Positions 1 through 12,435 of a stretch of 64,000 nt of DNA are shown piece after piece. The notes under the pieces were generated by a model that saw only the letters and a program-made list of their open reading frames with translations, was not told where the DNA came from and searched no databases. Where the stretch lies: the NCBI GenBank assembly GCA_031310005.1, contig CM062384.1:2604001-2668000 (forward strand), read 5' to 3'. The translations under genes were made by a program, and so were the position numbers. Source of the DNA: Dactylellina haptotyla. Its lineage: Eukaryota; Ascomycota; Orbiliomycetes; Orbiliales; Orbiliaceae. Every line of letters starts with the position of its first letter. Position 1 is the stretch's first letter.

Positions 1-464
1 CTGATTGCACCAGATATACTCTGCTCTGATATCGTCCCCAGGTTTGGCATCGCCCAACCCAAGCCCTCGAGTACTCTGTGTATCTGGTACAGCCGTATTC
101 CAGCCTGCACGGTGATCTCATTCGAGTCCTCGTTGACCTTAAGAACGTCTTGGAAGTCGTCTAGAGATACCATCCATCCAGGCGTACATGTCAGTGCATT
201 CGGGGAGTGAGACGACCCTACGACGGTGACCTTCTTCTGGCATTTTCCGGCAAGTTTGATGATGAACTGCAATTCTTCGAGGGACTGCGGCCGGAGGAAG
301 AGCTGCGGTCTGGATGAGTGGATGTGCGCCCAGTTGCGGTGGAAGTGATTCAACGAGGCGCGGAAAGGTATATGCGTCGTAGATACCGGGTCGTATGAGA
401 GTTCCGCAATATCGTCGGTGGTGTGCGGTACCCAGCGCGAGTGGGCGTTCGGGTTGAACACCAT
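1..464 (-). CDS. ALO1: D-arabinono-1,4-lactone oxidase, N-terminal part (cut by window edge)
   Basis: The minus strand is open from ATG at 464 to the left edge (154 codons plus 2 nt). ALO1-family enzymes are FAD-dependent aldonolactone oxidases (VAO fold) that make D-erythroascorbate, usually at the mitochondrial outer membrane. Visible hallmarks are an NWAHIHSSRPQLF segment near residues 44-56, the FAD-binding loop VTVVGSSHSPN near 79-89 with the histidine (about residue 86) that carries covalent FAD in the yeast enzyme, and an AGIRLYQ...GTISEQS stretch typical of the FAD domain. About 35 residues precede the conserved core. The frame stays open a little 5' of this ATG, so an upstream exon is possible, but no better ATG is seen. 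The outer retrotransposon sits 334 bp upstream of this start codon. The identification rests on motif recognition; the C-terminal domain lies outside the window. Confidence 0.88.
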   Translation of the reverse strand, partial: MVFNPNAHSRWVPHTTDDIAELSYDPVSTTHIPFRASLNHFHRNWAHIHSSRPQLFLRPQSLEELQFIIKLAGKCQKKVTVVGSSHSPNALTCTPGWMVSLDDFQDVLKVNEDSNEITVQAGIRLYQIHRVLEGLGWAMPNLGTISEQSISGAI

Positions 465-797
465 CGGTTTTAACGTAGCCGGGGCTTGAAGCCGCGATCC
501 TGTTAGGAGGGGTAAGATTTGTATGAGTAAGGTGCCTCTACAGTCGAGTAAGGGAGGAAGTCGGGGGAGGAAGCTATCTGCCTTCAGCCGGGCGTTCCAT
601 CGAAGCGGGGTGGCATATTATAAAGCTATCGTCGAAGCGGAAAGAAGAAGAAGGAGAGGCGAAGGCGAAAGATCATTTGGCGCGGTCATGACGAAACCGA
701 CCCGGAAAGGTGTTGCGCCGTCGTCGGTGCCCCACGCCGACCACGCTGATCACAACACCTCGCTGCTTTCCACGTGGTGCCTTCCCGGCCACCGGAC
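465..797. other. upstream region of the ALO1-like gene
   Basis: GC-balanced non-coding DNA between the ALO1-like start codon and the outer transposon insertion site. It should contain the minus-strand promoter. No clear TATA box or other named site was recognised. The reading frame at 523-825 runs into the LTR and looks like chance. Confidence 0.6.
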
Positions 798-802
798 AAC
801 GC

Positions 803-911
803 TATCGGGGAAGTGTTGTCTGTAGATAGAGCACGTGACGTGTGGCTAGGTATTTAGTCATAAAGATATAGCTAGTATTCAATCGAACCTCATCACAACA
901 TCTCTCTTATA
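803..911 (+). repeat. 5' LTR of element O
   Basis: 109-bp LTR that begins TATCGGGG and ends TCTCTTATA, preceded by AACGC. It differs from the right copy at four sites, all transitions. The ends are not the usual TG...CA, although a TGTTG...CAACA unit lies inside. Unlike the interior of O, it is not RIP-degraded. Confidence 0.85.
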
Positions 912-1749
912 ATAATATTATTAAAGATCAAACTTATATACATTACTGAAATTAGCAAGGAACATAATCCCACAAATCTCATTAATTCTACAATAAATTT
1001 ACTATCATTTATATACTTATTATTATTAAGAAGATAATTTAGTACAGAGTATTAAGTTGATAAAATAGTAAGTGTAGGGGAAGCTTAACACCACTAATAT
1101 ATAATTAAAAATAGTATTTATGGCATAATTTAGGGTATATGATATATATTTAATTAAATTATAAATATTATAAGATATATTATTTTAGTATTTAATAATT
1201 TAACTTCATTTTTAATTTTTGGATAAAAAATATATTTAATTTATATATTTCCTATTAAAATATGTAAAGGGAATTTTGGAAGTTCTTAATATTAGTCAAT
1301 AATTGGTATAATACTATAATAACACATTTTTTTTCTTAGAATATTATATAATATATATTAATATTGACATTTTTTAATTATTATTTACAAAGATTTTGGT
1401 TTTATATAAATAAAGTAGTTAAATATTACGAACTTGATCAATTGTAATAATTAATTGAGATGGGTAATTTTTCTTTATTTTTTTTAAAACCATTTATATT
1501 AAAATATTAGTAAAATAAAAGTAAAAAAAAAAATATCAATTTTTGCTTAACTCAATTACTACTAAATTTCTTTATATAATAATTATTTTTAGTAAAAATA
1601 TAGAGAATTAGAAAATAATAAATTATTTAATTACTTATTTTTAAGTTTTGTAAAAAGAAGGACTTAAATTATAATTAAAATATATTTTTATAATTAATAA
1701 ATTTTTAACTAAAATATAGATTTTAAGTAGATTGGTAAGTGGGTATTAT
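912..1749 (+). pseudogene. element O internal segment 1 (5' leader/gag remnant)
   Basis: TA-rich sequence between the 5' LTR of O and the insertion site of element A. Stops occur in all frames. No primer-binding site or gag motif can be read through the RIP changes. It is assigned to O only by position. Confidence 0.6.
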
Positions 1750-1754
1750 ATTAG

Positions 1755-2326
1755 TGTTACATTTCTCCTTAGTACGGAAGTACCAAGGTGAACTATCTTC
1801 ACTGAGACTGGATTCTCAACTTTAATTACTGGGTTTTAAATTAGGGAAGTATGTATTTGTAAGATAATTAGAATTGTATGTAAAGTGTATAACAACAAGA
1901 CAAGTAATAAATAACTAAAGATTATATTATTTAATAGCGTTAACCAATAAAGAATTTTATTATCATTAATTTTAAGGATAGTTTTAAATATATAAAATAT
2001 TTTTATATAATTTTTTAATATTTAGTATTTAATAGTAAATATTAAGCAACATAGATATATTATTGCACTCAGTATTCAATAATAATTACTAAGTATTTTG
2101 GATATAATAACTTTTACTAAATTTTTTAAAAATTATATAATTAATTTTTTTAAAGAACAAACACTTTTAAAAATAAAAATATAATATTTTTATTTTTAAT
2201 AATTATTTCTCTTATATATAAATTATATAGGTATATCATGTGCCTATATTTTATATATTTATTTTAAATAGTATATATAAAAATTTAATATAAAATAATT
2301 GGATATATAATTAACAATCTATAATA
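1755..2326 (-). repeat. LTR of element A (left; 3' LTR in coding orientation)
   Basis: 572 bp, the same length as both B LTRs. The outer 80-100 bp keep mixed base composition, for example TACGGAAGTACCAAGGTGAA. The inner end near 2,300 is converted to TA-rich sequence. Confidence 0.88.
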
Positions 2327-3416
2327 TTATTCTGTTTTTTTATAGGAAATTTTTATAAAAAATTTTCTTATAAAAGAATTTAGAATATAAAATTAATATT
2401 AAATAATAATTAATTGGATTGTATAAAATTTTTTGGAGAAAAATAAATCCCATAAAAAATTTTCATACATAAGAATTTCATAGAACTGCTCTTTGATTAT
2501 TTTTCCATTCAAAAGATTATTTAAGTAATAGTTTTATAAAAATATATAATTTTTATTAAAACTAAAGAATTAAATTTAATTTTAAAAATATTTGTATTAT
2601 AAGTAATTAATATATTTTTAAATAAATTCAAACAAAATTAATAAATAAATTTAATACAAATTTAATTCTACTAGTAAGTAATTTTTTAATAATTATTATT
2701 ATTATTTTATTACCAAAATTAAAAAATTTAAATGTCCAATAATTTTTTTGTATAATTTATATTTTTTTAAAAAATTAAAATATATAATCATAGGTTTAGG
2801 AAAGTATTTTATTTATACAAAACAAGGATTATTTTAATATAATGTAGTTTTAAATAAATTTTTTTAAATTTTTAATTTTTTTAATTAATTTTTATTTTAG
2901 TAAAATATATTTCTAATTTTCATCAAATTTATACTTAAAAATTTTAAAAAATAGAATAAAAGTTTTCAAAAGTTTTATTAAAATTAGTTTGTTTTCAAAC
3001 AAAAATTATTTATTACAAAAAAATTAAAAATAATTATATCAAAACACAAAAAATATATTACATAAATTAAAAATTTTAGAATAAAAAATATTAAACAAAA
3101 TCATCCTTTAATCAAATTAAATTTAAAAATACTATAAATAAACAAATAAATTATTTTAAACTAATAAAAGATTTTAACTTTAATTAGTTTTTATTAGATA
3201 ATTAAAAATTTTTTAATCCAAAAATATTATAACCATAAACCAAATTTTTAATTATAATTTATATAATTGTTTTTTTGATTAGTTACATGAATAATAAATA
3301 AATATACTAAGTATTATATTTTTTAAATCATCCATATTCTTATTTTATTAATAGTGTCAGTATTAATAATTTTTTATTTCTTTTTTAAGAAAATTTAAAT
3401 GAGTTTAAAAACAATA

Positions 3417-6172
3417 TTAATTTTTAATTACCATAAATTGTTTTTTGGCTTATAAAATTTATCCCATCTAATAAAATATTCTCCTTTTTTATTAAATCTG
3501 TTTAAAATTTTTTAATATTATATTTATTATAATTGTTGTTTTCAATTTCAACTTTTATAGGTTTTTTTAATTTTAATAAAGTAAATTTTAATAAAAATAT
3601 GGAAAATACAATATATTCTTAATTTTCCTAATATTTCTAACTTATAGATAATGTTATTAAGTTTTTTTATAATTTTATAAATATTAAATTTTTAATAATT
3701 AAATTTTTTATTAGATCTAATTATTTTAATATTTTAATTAAATAAATATGCTTTATCTCCCTTTTTAAAAATAGGAGTTTATTTATATTTTAAATTATAA
3801 TAATAAGTTATTTGTTTATTAACAAATTCAAAATTTTTTTAAAAATTTTTATAAAAAAATCTTATATTTTATATATATTTATTTATTTTAAGTATTATTT
3901 TCTTAAATATAAAAAATAATAGTAACAATTTAGGTGTCTATTTTTTAAAAATTTTATATAAAATAAAGCCTATAACTAAATGTTTAAAAGTGTTATAGAT
4001 AAATTCTACCAAAAATAAGAATTTAATTTAGTTATTTTATTTATAATCCAAAAAATTTTAAAAATATATTTTTAAAATCTAGATTATTCTTTTTAATACA
4101 TTATTTATCAATACATATTTTTTGGTAATAATATTTAATTTGATTTTTGTTTGGTTTATTTTTAAGTTTTAAAATTTACTTATAAAAAGTGTGTTTTTAT
4201 CACAAATATATTTATATTAAGCATTATATTAATTAAATATTCTTTAAATATAGATTATGTCTAACTTTACAGTTTTTTATTTCAAATTCTATAATTTAAA
4301 AATGGTTATTTTACTAAACTTATCTGTAATAATTAAGATTTTGTTATAAATCTAATTAATTAAAAATTTTTTGCATATAGCATTCTTTATATAAAATTAT
4401 AAGTTATAATTTAGAAAATATATTAGGTACATTATATAAATGTAATTTTCTATAAAATTTATATTTATTTAACTTATTACAGTAATACATATTATAAATA
4501 TAATATATTATTTAATATTCTATCACATTTTTAATTAAAAGTAATTTTTAATTAAAAGTTTTTAAATTTATTTAATTTTTAAATATTTATAAATAGAATT
4601 ATTATAATATTAAAAATTAATTCTTATTATAATTTTTAGTAAAAATATAAAATAGGTTTTAGAAAAGAATAATTTTATTAATTATTTCATAGTAATTGAT
4701 ACTTTCTCAAAATTATTCAAAATTTATTTAGTAATAATATGGTTTTGATAATTTTGTTTAAATTTTTTTAAAATTATTTTAATAATATAATAAGTTAAAT
4801 TAAAAGTTTTATTAATTATAATTATATTTTATTTTTATTTTAAAATGGTTTTTAATTTAATTTAATATTTTTTAAATTAAATCTTTTATTAATGATATTT
4901 GTAAAAATATTTTTTTTTTTAAAATATATAATTTTTATATTATATTTACAAACATTTTTACTAATAAATTTATTATTGATTAAGTTTTTAATGGTTAAGA
5001 AATATAAAATTTTATAATTAAAATAGATAATAAATAAATTAGTTATTTATAGGTAGTATTTTATTATTTATATGTTTTGATGATAGTTATAATTTTTAAT
5101 TGTAGATAGAATATCATTAAACTTATACAAAAATATACAACTAAATGTTATTTATTATTTGGATGTAATTATAATAAGTATATTTTAAATATAATACTAA
5201 AAATATTTATTTTAATTTTAATAAATAGTATAAAATTATAAATTTTAAAAATTAATACAAAAATAAAAGCATTTTTAAAAATTTTAAAAGTTTCCTACTT
5301 TTTTTAAATTATTTTAAATTTAACATTTTTTTTAGTTAGTTTTATAAAAGTGACAGAAAGTTTATTATATTTTTTAATAAATTTTTAATAATAATTGTAA
5401 AATTTTAAGAATTTTTGAATTTTTTAAACTAAAATTTTATTATCGAATTTTAGCTAATTTTAAATTATTTATATTTTTTTAAAATTTATTTTAATATTTT
5501 TTAGAATAATAATAGCTTTTAGAAATTTAACTTTAATAATTGAGAATTTAGATTTTGTAATATTAATTTTAATATTATATTTATTAAGGGTTTAAAGAAT
5601 AAAATGAATATAATAATTATATTTTTTTATTGTTTGATTATAGATTAAAATGTTGTTGAGGTAGATTATATAAATTTTATTGATGTAGTTTTATAAGATA
5701 TAATTTATAAATTTTTGGAATATAGTGGGTGTATTTGTAAGTCTTATAGGTATTATTAGATATTTGAAAAGTCTATAGTGGTATTTAAAGATGGTTTTTT
5801 ATTTGTTATTTTTAGTTATTTGAATATTATAATAGTTGTTAATAAGGTTGAATTTGGTAAAACAAATAGTTTTAATAAGTTAATCAAAAAATTTACTAAT
5901 TAAAAATAATGATTTTTGATTTTTAATAATAATAGTATTAAATATTCAAAAATTAATATATATTTATAGTTATTTATTTTTTTTTAGTATAAATAGGATA
6001 GGATATTCTATGAAAGAATATAAGGGGTATATAAAATTTAAATAAAAATTTTTATTGATATATTTTTTTATAATTTTATTTTTAAATTGGATATTGTGGA
6101 ATGTAGGTAATAATTTTGGTTATTTATTTTTTTTTAATTTAATAAAAAAATTAAATTTGGTATAAGGAAGTA
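3417..6172 (-). pseudogene. element A pol remnant (RT, RNase H, integrase, chromodomain region)
   Basis: Limits are approximate and were projected from element B. The most readable trace is the RT active-site box on the minus strand at 5,638-5,670, where the YLDD-type motif now reads YLNNILIY. The 3' end of the frame shows a chromodomain-like trace matching B. Every domain carries multiple stops created by C:G to T:A changes, so no protein can be made. Confidence 0.65.
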
Positions 6173-9100
6173 AAATATATTTTTTTTTATAAGATTAAAA
6201 AGTTTTATATTTTTTAAATTTTTAAAAATTTTTTAATTTCTTTAATAATAATTTTAATTTTAATTCATACTCATTTTATGGTATTAAACTTATTTTGAAG
6301 ACAATTTTTAACTTCTTTATTAAAAATATTAAGTAAAATTTAAATAAACTTTTATAAATATTAAAAATAATAATAATTTTTTAAATATAATTTTATAATA
6401 TTTGTATTAAATAAAATAAATAATTTTTATACCTAATTAATTTTAAGGTTATAAATTTTAAACCAATTAATTTTAAATACCAAAAAAATAATAAAAAATT
6501 TAATATATTTATTATAATTTTTTTAATATTCTTAAATAAAAAATAAAAATTACTTTTAAATAATTTATTTTAAGGGCTATTTTTAAAGATAATAATTTTA
6601 TAAAAATTATTTTTATCGTAAAATTAAAAATTTATTTCCTTAGTAATTTTCATAAAAATAAAAGTTTAATATGCTCTACAATTAAATAATAATTTTAAAG
6701 ATTATTTATTTAAATAAACTAGTACATAAAAGTATAAACTGGTAATAGTAATATTAATTTACTAAATAGATTTTAAATATGTAAAATCTAGTTTAAATCC
6801 TCCAAATTATTTTTTTTTTTAAAATTATCCTAGTTTAAATTATAATTTAAAAAGGGATTCTCTTTTTAATAATAGTTTAGAAATAAATATAGTTAAAAAA
6901 TATTATATTTAAAATATTATTTTTAATATTATTCCAACTATTCCTTTTTAATAAATTTTTTTAAGTATCAAATGTATTAAAATCCTTTTCATAATTTTTA
7001 TCAGTAATAATGGTTTATATATTTTTTAAATCCTAGAATAGTTCTAAATCTTCAATTACAAATTAGATAATTGTGAAAATAATTTTCAACAAAATATCTT
7101 AATTTCTATTTTTTTTGTTTTTATTTTTTTTTACACTTAAATTTATAGATTTTAAGATACTAATATATTAAAAATTTTTATTAACAATAAAAATAATAAG
7201 AAAGCTTATTATAATAAATAATTTAATCCAGGTATTTAGGTTTATAATTTTTATAATATATTAAGGTTTTAAATCTTTATAAACACCGAAAATAATATCA
7301 TGTTTTATATTTAAAAGGGTATAAATTTTTTTAACATTTTTTATAATATTTTTAATATTATTATAATTTCTTAAATATTGGGAAGAAAATATGATAAATT
7401 TTATAAAATTATTTATTTTTAATAAATTTAACTTTTTTCCATTTATAAATTTAATATGGAGTAATAATAATCCCATTTTGTTAACATTTTTTTTTATAGA
7501 CTTGCTAATACATCAAAAATATAAAATAATTAAAATATTTAAAATATTATTATTTGATAGATTATATTTTATATTTATATTTAATTTATTTAGTATTATT
7601 TGTGGTTTTTATTTATTTATTAATATATTTTTTATAAATTTTTAAAAATTTTTGGTAACCAAGGTGTATAACTTATTTATTTTTACAAAAATCACAATTT
7701 ATTTTTTTAAAACAAATATACCCAAAAATATAAAAACCTTATTCTAATTTATAAATAAATAGAGGAATAAGAAAAATTTCTTATTATATTTAATAATTAC
7801 TTTAATTTTTTGTGAACTTAAATCCATCCATTTTAACCATAGTATAAAAAATAACAAAAATATATTTAATAATAATAGTATAAATTTTATTTTTTGTATA
7901 TTATTGTTTAAAAATTTTTAATTAATTTTTATACTAATATTTAGTATAGTATTAAATATTATTGCTAAAAAATTGATTTATTCCATATTATTGATATTTA
8001 TTAGTATTGCATAGTTGAATACAATAATTAAAAAATGTTATATAAGAAAATATTTTATTTTTTCTATTCTGGAAATTAATACAATATTTTTATTTAATAC
8101 AATAATTATCGTCATAAAAATTGTTAATTTTGATTTAATTAAATATATTAATAATTTTGTTAAAAATTCACTTAATTTAATAAAAGAATTTGTTATATTA
8201 TACAAAAATTATAAGGGTTACTAAAATAAACCTTAAAATCTTTAATTTTCTTTTAATAATTTAAGTAATAATTTCTTTATTATTTTTTAATACATTTACT
8301 AAAATTGTTTATTAAAATTACGTTAATAATATTAATAAGTTTTAATTATATTAGCCCATAGTTAATTAAATTCTTTTTAAATAAGAGTAAATTTATAAAT
8401 TGTTAATAAAATAAATTTTTACATTTTAATAAATTAAAAATAATTATAATAATATTTTTAAAAATTTATGTTTCAATTTTGAAATTATTTCTTCTTTTTA
8501 AATTATATTATTTAAATTTAATTCTTAATTTTTTTAATATTTTATTAAATTTAACCCTTAGATTATATTAAATTAAACTGCTTCTTTTTTAAATCTTTTT
8601 AAATTACATATATTAAATTTTTCGTTAATATTATTAATTTTGTTTTAAAAATCCATTTTTTTAGGTTTTAAATAATTAGTTGAGATATAATCTAATTAAT
8701 TATAATTCTAACACAACTATTTGTTAAATTTTTTAAATTGATTTTTATTATAAGGTTAAGTGTGATTTAAATTTATAAAAATTAAATTATAATAGTTGTA
8801 AATTCTATTCCTAAAATGATTTTTTTTTTTTTATCCATGGGAATTAAGTTTTTTAGATTAATATTTAAAGGAATTTTTTTATTTTATAAATAAAATCATT
8901 TAATTAAATAATAAAATATTACATTTTAATATAATTTAAATTGAAATTCCTAAATTTTTTTAATAATATTTTAATAAATTTAAATTTTTAATCCATCAAC
9001 AATAAATTTAAAAATTATTTATTAATATATTTAATAAAAAATATAATAATTAAATTTTTAAAAATAAATTTTTGTAAATTTTATTTACTTTATAATTTAT

Positions 9101-10118
9101 ATTTTTTTAGTTTTTATTCTTTATTTTTAAACCATATTTATTTCTAAAATGTTTTAAAATTATTAAATATTTTTAAATATTTTTATAATTTTTAGATATT
9201 TTGTTTTAAACTCATCAATAATTTTTCTTTATACTTTTAATTTTCTTATAATTTTAAAAATTCAAAAAATATATAAAATAAGGTTTTTAAAATATATTTT
9301 AACAAAATAAACCTTATATTTTTAATAAAAATTGATTTTGATAAAAGAAAAATAGATTTTAATTTAATTAAAAATTAATTAAATTTTTAAATTATTTTCC
9401 AAATTTAATAAATTTACCTATATAAGATGCTTATATAATTATATTTATTATATTTATTCCAATAATTAGATTTTTATTAAGATTTTTTTAATTTTTATTT
9501 TTTTAATTTATTAATTTATAAAAGATATATTATTTAATTTAATAATAATATTTATACTATTTTTTATAAATATATCTTTAAAATAGTAAACAATAGCAGT
9601 AACTATTTTATAATTGTTTATTTGATTTATTTTAATACTTTAGTGGTAAGGCTAAAATTTTTACTATATCATTTTATTTAAATTAAATTGTATATTAATA
9701 TTTTTTTATTTTTAAGTTGTATTTTTAATAACTTTTTATTTAATATTTGAGTTTATTTATTGTAATAATTTAATTTTTCTTAATTAATATTTAAATATTT
9801 AATAAGTTTTTTAAATATATTTTATTATAATAAAATAATATTTTTTATTTTACCAATAATTTTTTTGTAAAGAAAGTCTAAATTATTTTATATAATTAAT
9901 TATTTTAATATTTTATTATTAAATTACTAATATTAAAATTATAATTTTAAAAATATATGTAATTTTTATTATAATTTAATTAAAATTCATAATTTAAAAC
10001 ATTATCTCATTCTATAACTTCTAAAATAATATTTTTTAAATATATAATTATTTAATAAAAATTAACATATTTATATATATATAATTTTTCCAATTAAATT
10101 AAATAAAATCAATTAAAA

Positions 10119-10673
10119 TATTATATTTCTCTTTAATACAAAAATATTAAGATAAATTATTTTTATTATTTTAATTATTAGATCTTAAATTAGGAAATAT
10201 ATATTTATAAAATAATTAAAATTATATATAAAATATGTAATAATAAAATAAATAATAAATAATTAAAAATTATATTATTTAATAATATTAACCAATAAAG
10301 AATTTTATTATCATTGGTTTTAAAAATAATTTTAAATATATAAAATATTTTTATATAATTTTTTAATATTTAATATTTAGTGGTAAGTGTTAAGTGGTAT
10401 AGATATATTATTATGTTTAGTGTTTAATAATAATTATTAAATATTTTAGATATAATAATTTTACCAAATTTTTTAAAAATTATACAATTAATTTTTTTAA
10501 AAAATAAACATTTTTAAAAATAAAAATATAATATTTTTATTTTTGGTAATTGTTTTTTTTATATATAAATTATACAAATATATCATATACCTATATTTTA
10601 TACGCCTATTTTAAATAGCATATATAAAAGTCTGGTATGGGATAATTGGATATACGATTAGCAGTCCGTAATA
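10119..10673 (-). repeat. LTR of element A (right; 5' LTR in coding orientation)
   Basis: About 555 bp; it lacks roughly 16 bp present in the other LTRs of the family. Its outer end keeps GGATATACGATTAGCAGTCC almost unmutated, while its inner end (TATTATATTTCTCTTTAATA) is RIPed. Directly followed by the duplication ATTAG. Confidence 0.85.
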
Positions 10674-10678
10674 ATTAG

Positions 10679-11618
10679 TACTTTAAAAAAAATCACTATT
10701 TTAAAAAATAAGTTAAATGAGGATTAAAAAATATATACTATTAATATAATTAAAAAATTAAAAAAAAAATTTTATATTATTATTAATTTTAAATATAAGA
10801 AATTAGTAAAAAAATAAAAGAAAAATTTTTAATATATATAAAAAAAATAAAAAAATTTATATTAATAAAAAGAATTATATTGATAAAAAAAAAAATAATA
10901 TTAAATTAAATTATTAATATTTTATATTATTAACAAAAATAAAATAAGTTAAAGATATAAAAAAATAATAAAATTTCCTATATATATTAAAATAAAGAAT
11001 ATTTTTAAATATAATAGCTTAAAAATTATTATTAAAAAGTATAATTTAATAATTTGATTTTTTTATAAAATTTATAATATTTTAGTTTATTATGGTAGAT
11101 TTATCAAAAATGATAAAAATGTAAAGTATATATATTATAAAAGTATTATTAAAGATGCAAAATTAAATTTTAATATTAATATTAAATTTTGTATTATTAT
11201 AATTACCTATTTTATAAATTTAGTTAAATCTAATTAACTAGAATATAAATTTTTTAATAATAATAAGTACTTATATTCTAATTATTAAAAATTATATATA
11301 AAATGATTAGATACTACAATAAATATTTGAGTTTAAAATAGGGAGATATCTCTTTATAATCTAATAATTAAGTGGTTAAATTCGAAACTGGTTAAAAAGT
11401 AGATAACCCAAAAAATTAAAAAAATAAATTTTAATTTTTATAATATAATAATAAATTTTAAATTTTAAATAAAAATAAATAAATTTTTGTGTTAAATAAA
11501 TTACAATAACAAATATAAATGGATTATTAAAATTAAAAATATATTACCTTATTAAATAAAAGTAAAAATTTAAATAGAAAATAAAAAAAATATTTTTTAA
11601 AAAAATTTTTATAAATTA
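10679..11618 (+). pseudogene. element O internal segment 2 (between A and D)
   Basis: TA-rich remnant of O, presumably gag, flanked by the target duplications of A and D. No motif can be read. Assigned by position. Confidence 0.55.
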
Positions 11619-11623
11619 ATATT

Positions 11624-11790
11624 TGTAGAAGCTTCAGCTATAGCAGTATCACTGATCGTATGTAGGTATGAGCCTGTAAGGTTGATGTTCGATGATCTAG
11701 AACTACAACACATCGAGTCCGCTCTGTAGATACAAATACAGAGCGGTACGGGCGAACCCGGCCTGTACGGCCTGACACGTAATCCTTACA
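11624..11790 (-). repeat. LTR of element D (left; 3' LTR)
   Basis: 167 bp, begins TGTAGAAGC and ends CCTTACA on the plus strand. Identical to the right copy. Contains a perfect 10-bp-arm hairpin at 11,719-11,746. Confidence 0.95.
11719..11746. repeat. inverted repeat (hairpin) inside the D LTR
   Basis: Arms CCGCTCTGTA and TACAGAGCGG are perfect reverse complements (10 bp) around the 8-nt loop GATACAAA. The same hairpin occurs in the other LTR at 18,231-18,258. It may act as an RNA structure in the R/U5 region, but no function is shown by the sequence. Confidence 0.8.
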
Positions 11791-12032
11791 CCCCAGCTCG
11801 TGACAGTGCCGGCGTGGTGTTTGTGCAGTTCTAAAAACGTACGAAACAGTGGTTTTACGGCGCTAACTTCAGAGCGGCCGAAGGTAACATCAACAATCGG
11901 TTCGCTATAACAGTTGCTTCCTTATTTAGAATAGAGGGTTGGAGCTGTGCAGCTCTCGCCGTAGAGCTTACCAATTTCCTCTAACTGCTTTACCATAGAC
12001 GAGCGAGAAAAGCACTAAATATAGTGTAAAAA

Positions 12033-12103
12033 CTCTGCCGTATTGTTGGACCTGTAAACGGTAGTCTCTACCAATTGCGCTTCATGCAATTTAAACGGCA
12101 GAG
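12033..12103. other. multi-stem structured non-coding segment in element D
   Basis: The outer arms CTCTGCCGT (12,033-12,041) and ACGGCAGAG (12,095-12,103) pair perfectly. They enclose two more hairpins: GGTAG/CTACC (12,060-12,072) and AATTGC/GCAATT (12,073-12,091). The shape is a three-way junction on either strand. It lies between the 3' LTR and the antisense gene. It may be a retroelement RNA signal or part of the antisense gene leader; the function is unknown. Confidence 0.6.
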
Positions 12104-12115
12104 AACCGACAACAT

Positions 12116-12127
12116 GTGTATATATAG
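12116..12127 (+). promoter_or_regulatory. TATA-like box for the antisense gene of element D
   Basis: TGTGTATATATAGC-type sequence about 310 bp upstream of the ATG at 12,436, on the same strand as the antisense gene. A long or spliced 5' leader would be needed. Position is suggestive only. Confidence 0.35.
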
Positions 12128-12435
12128 CTCAAACAGCCAATATACAACAAAACCAACAACATTTCTGTTGCTTTGGTACGGTAGACTGTAGCCAGAAATA
12201 GCAGTTCGTGCCTCTCAGTTCGAAAGTTGCACAAATCTAAGATTAGTGTAGCGATTTCTAGAATCCTGTGGTGGGGATGAAACGTATACTAACGGTCGAT
12301 TCCTCCTCGAGGTAGCAGGTTTTGAACGCAACCCTCTACCATTCACTAATCTTGCTAAACAGCTCGATTTTGCCTCACATACACATCCTACCTTTCTGCC
12401 TTTGGTTCAGTACCATTTTCGTTTTCTTTGCAGCC

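Larger units (their letters stand above)
1755..10673 (-). mobile_element. element A: RIP-degraded chromovirus-type Ty3/gypsy element, minus strand
   Basis: LTRs at 1,755-2,326 and 10,119-10,673 share the sequence beginning TGTTACA and ending CCGTAACA (partly mutated). The target duplication ATTAG is present on both sides (1,750-1,754 and 10,674-10,678). The interior aligns by eye, in opposite orientation, with element B: the degraded reverse transcriptase box is read on the minus strand at about 5,638-5,670 (aspartates of the YLDD box changed to asparagine, as expected from G to A), and a chromodomain-like remnant near 3,480-3,560. Length 8.9 kb. There are no open frames of coding length; the small frames at 7,261-7,645 and 8,015-8,224 are chance survivors. 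Confidence 0.88.

Noticed and set aside
523-825. 100-codon plus-strand frame next to the ALO1-like gene
   Set aside because: Runs from the promoter region into the 5' LTR of element O, starts without family similarity, and is Arg/Ser-rich as expected from chance GC-rich sequence.
7261-8224. Small AT-rich frames inside element A
   Set aside because: Composed almost only of Lys, Asn, Ile, Leu, Phe and Tyr, within RIP-degraded retroelement DNA; chance survivors.
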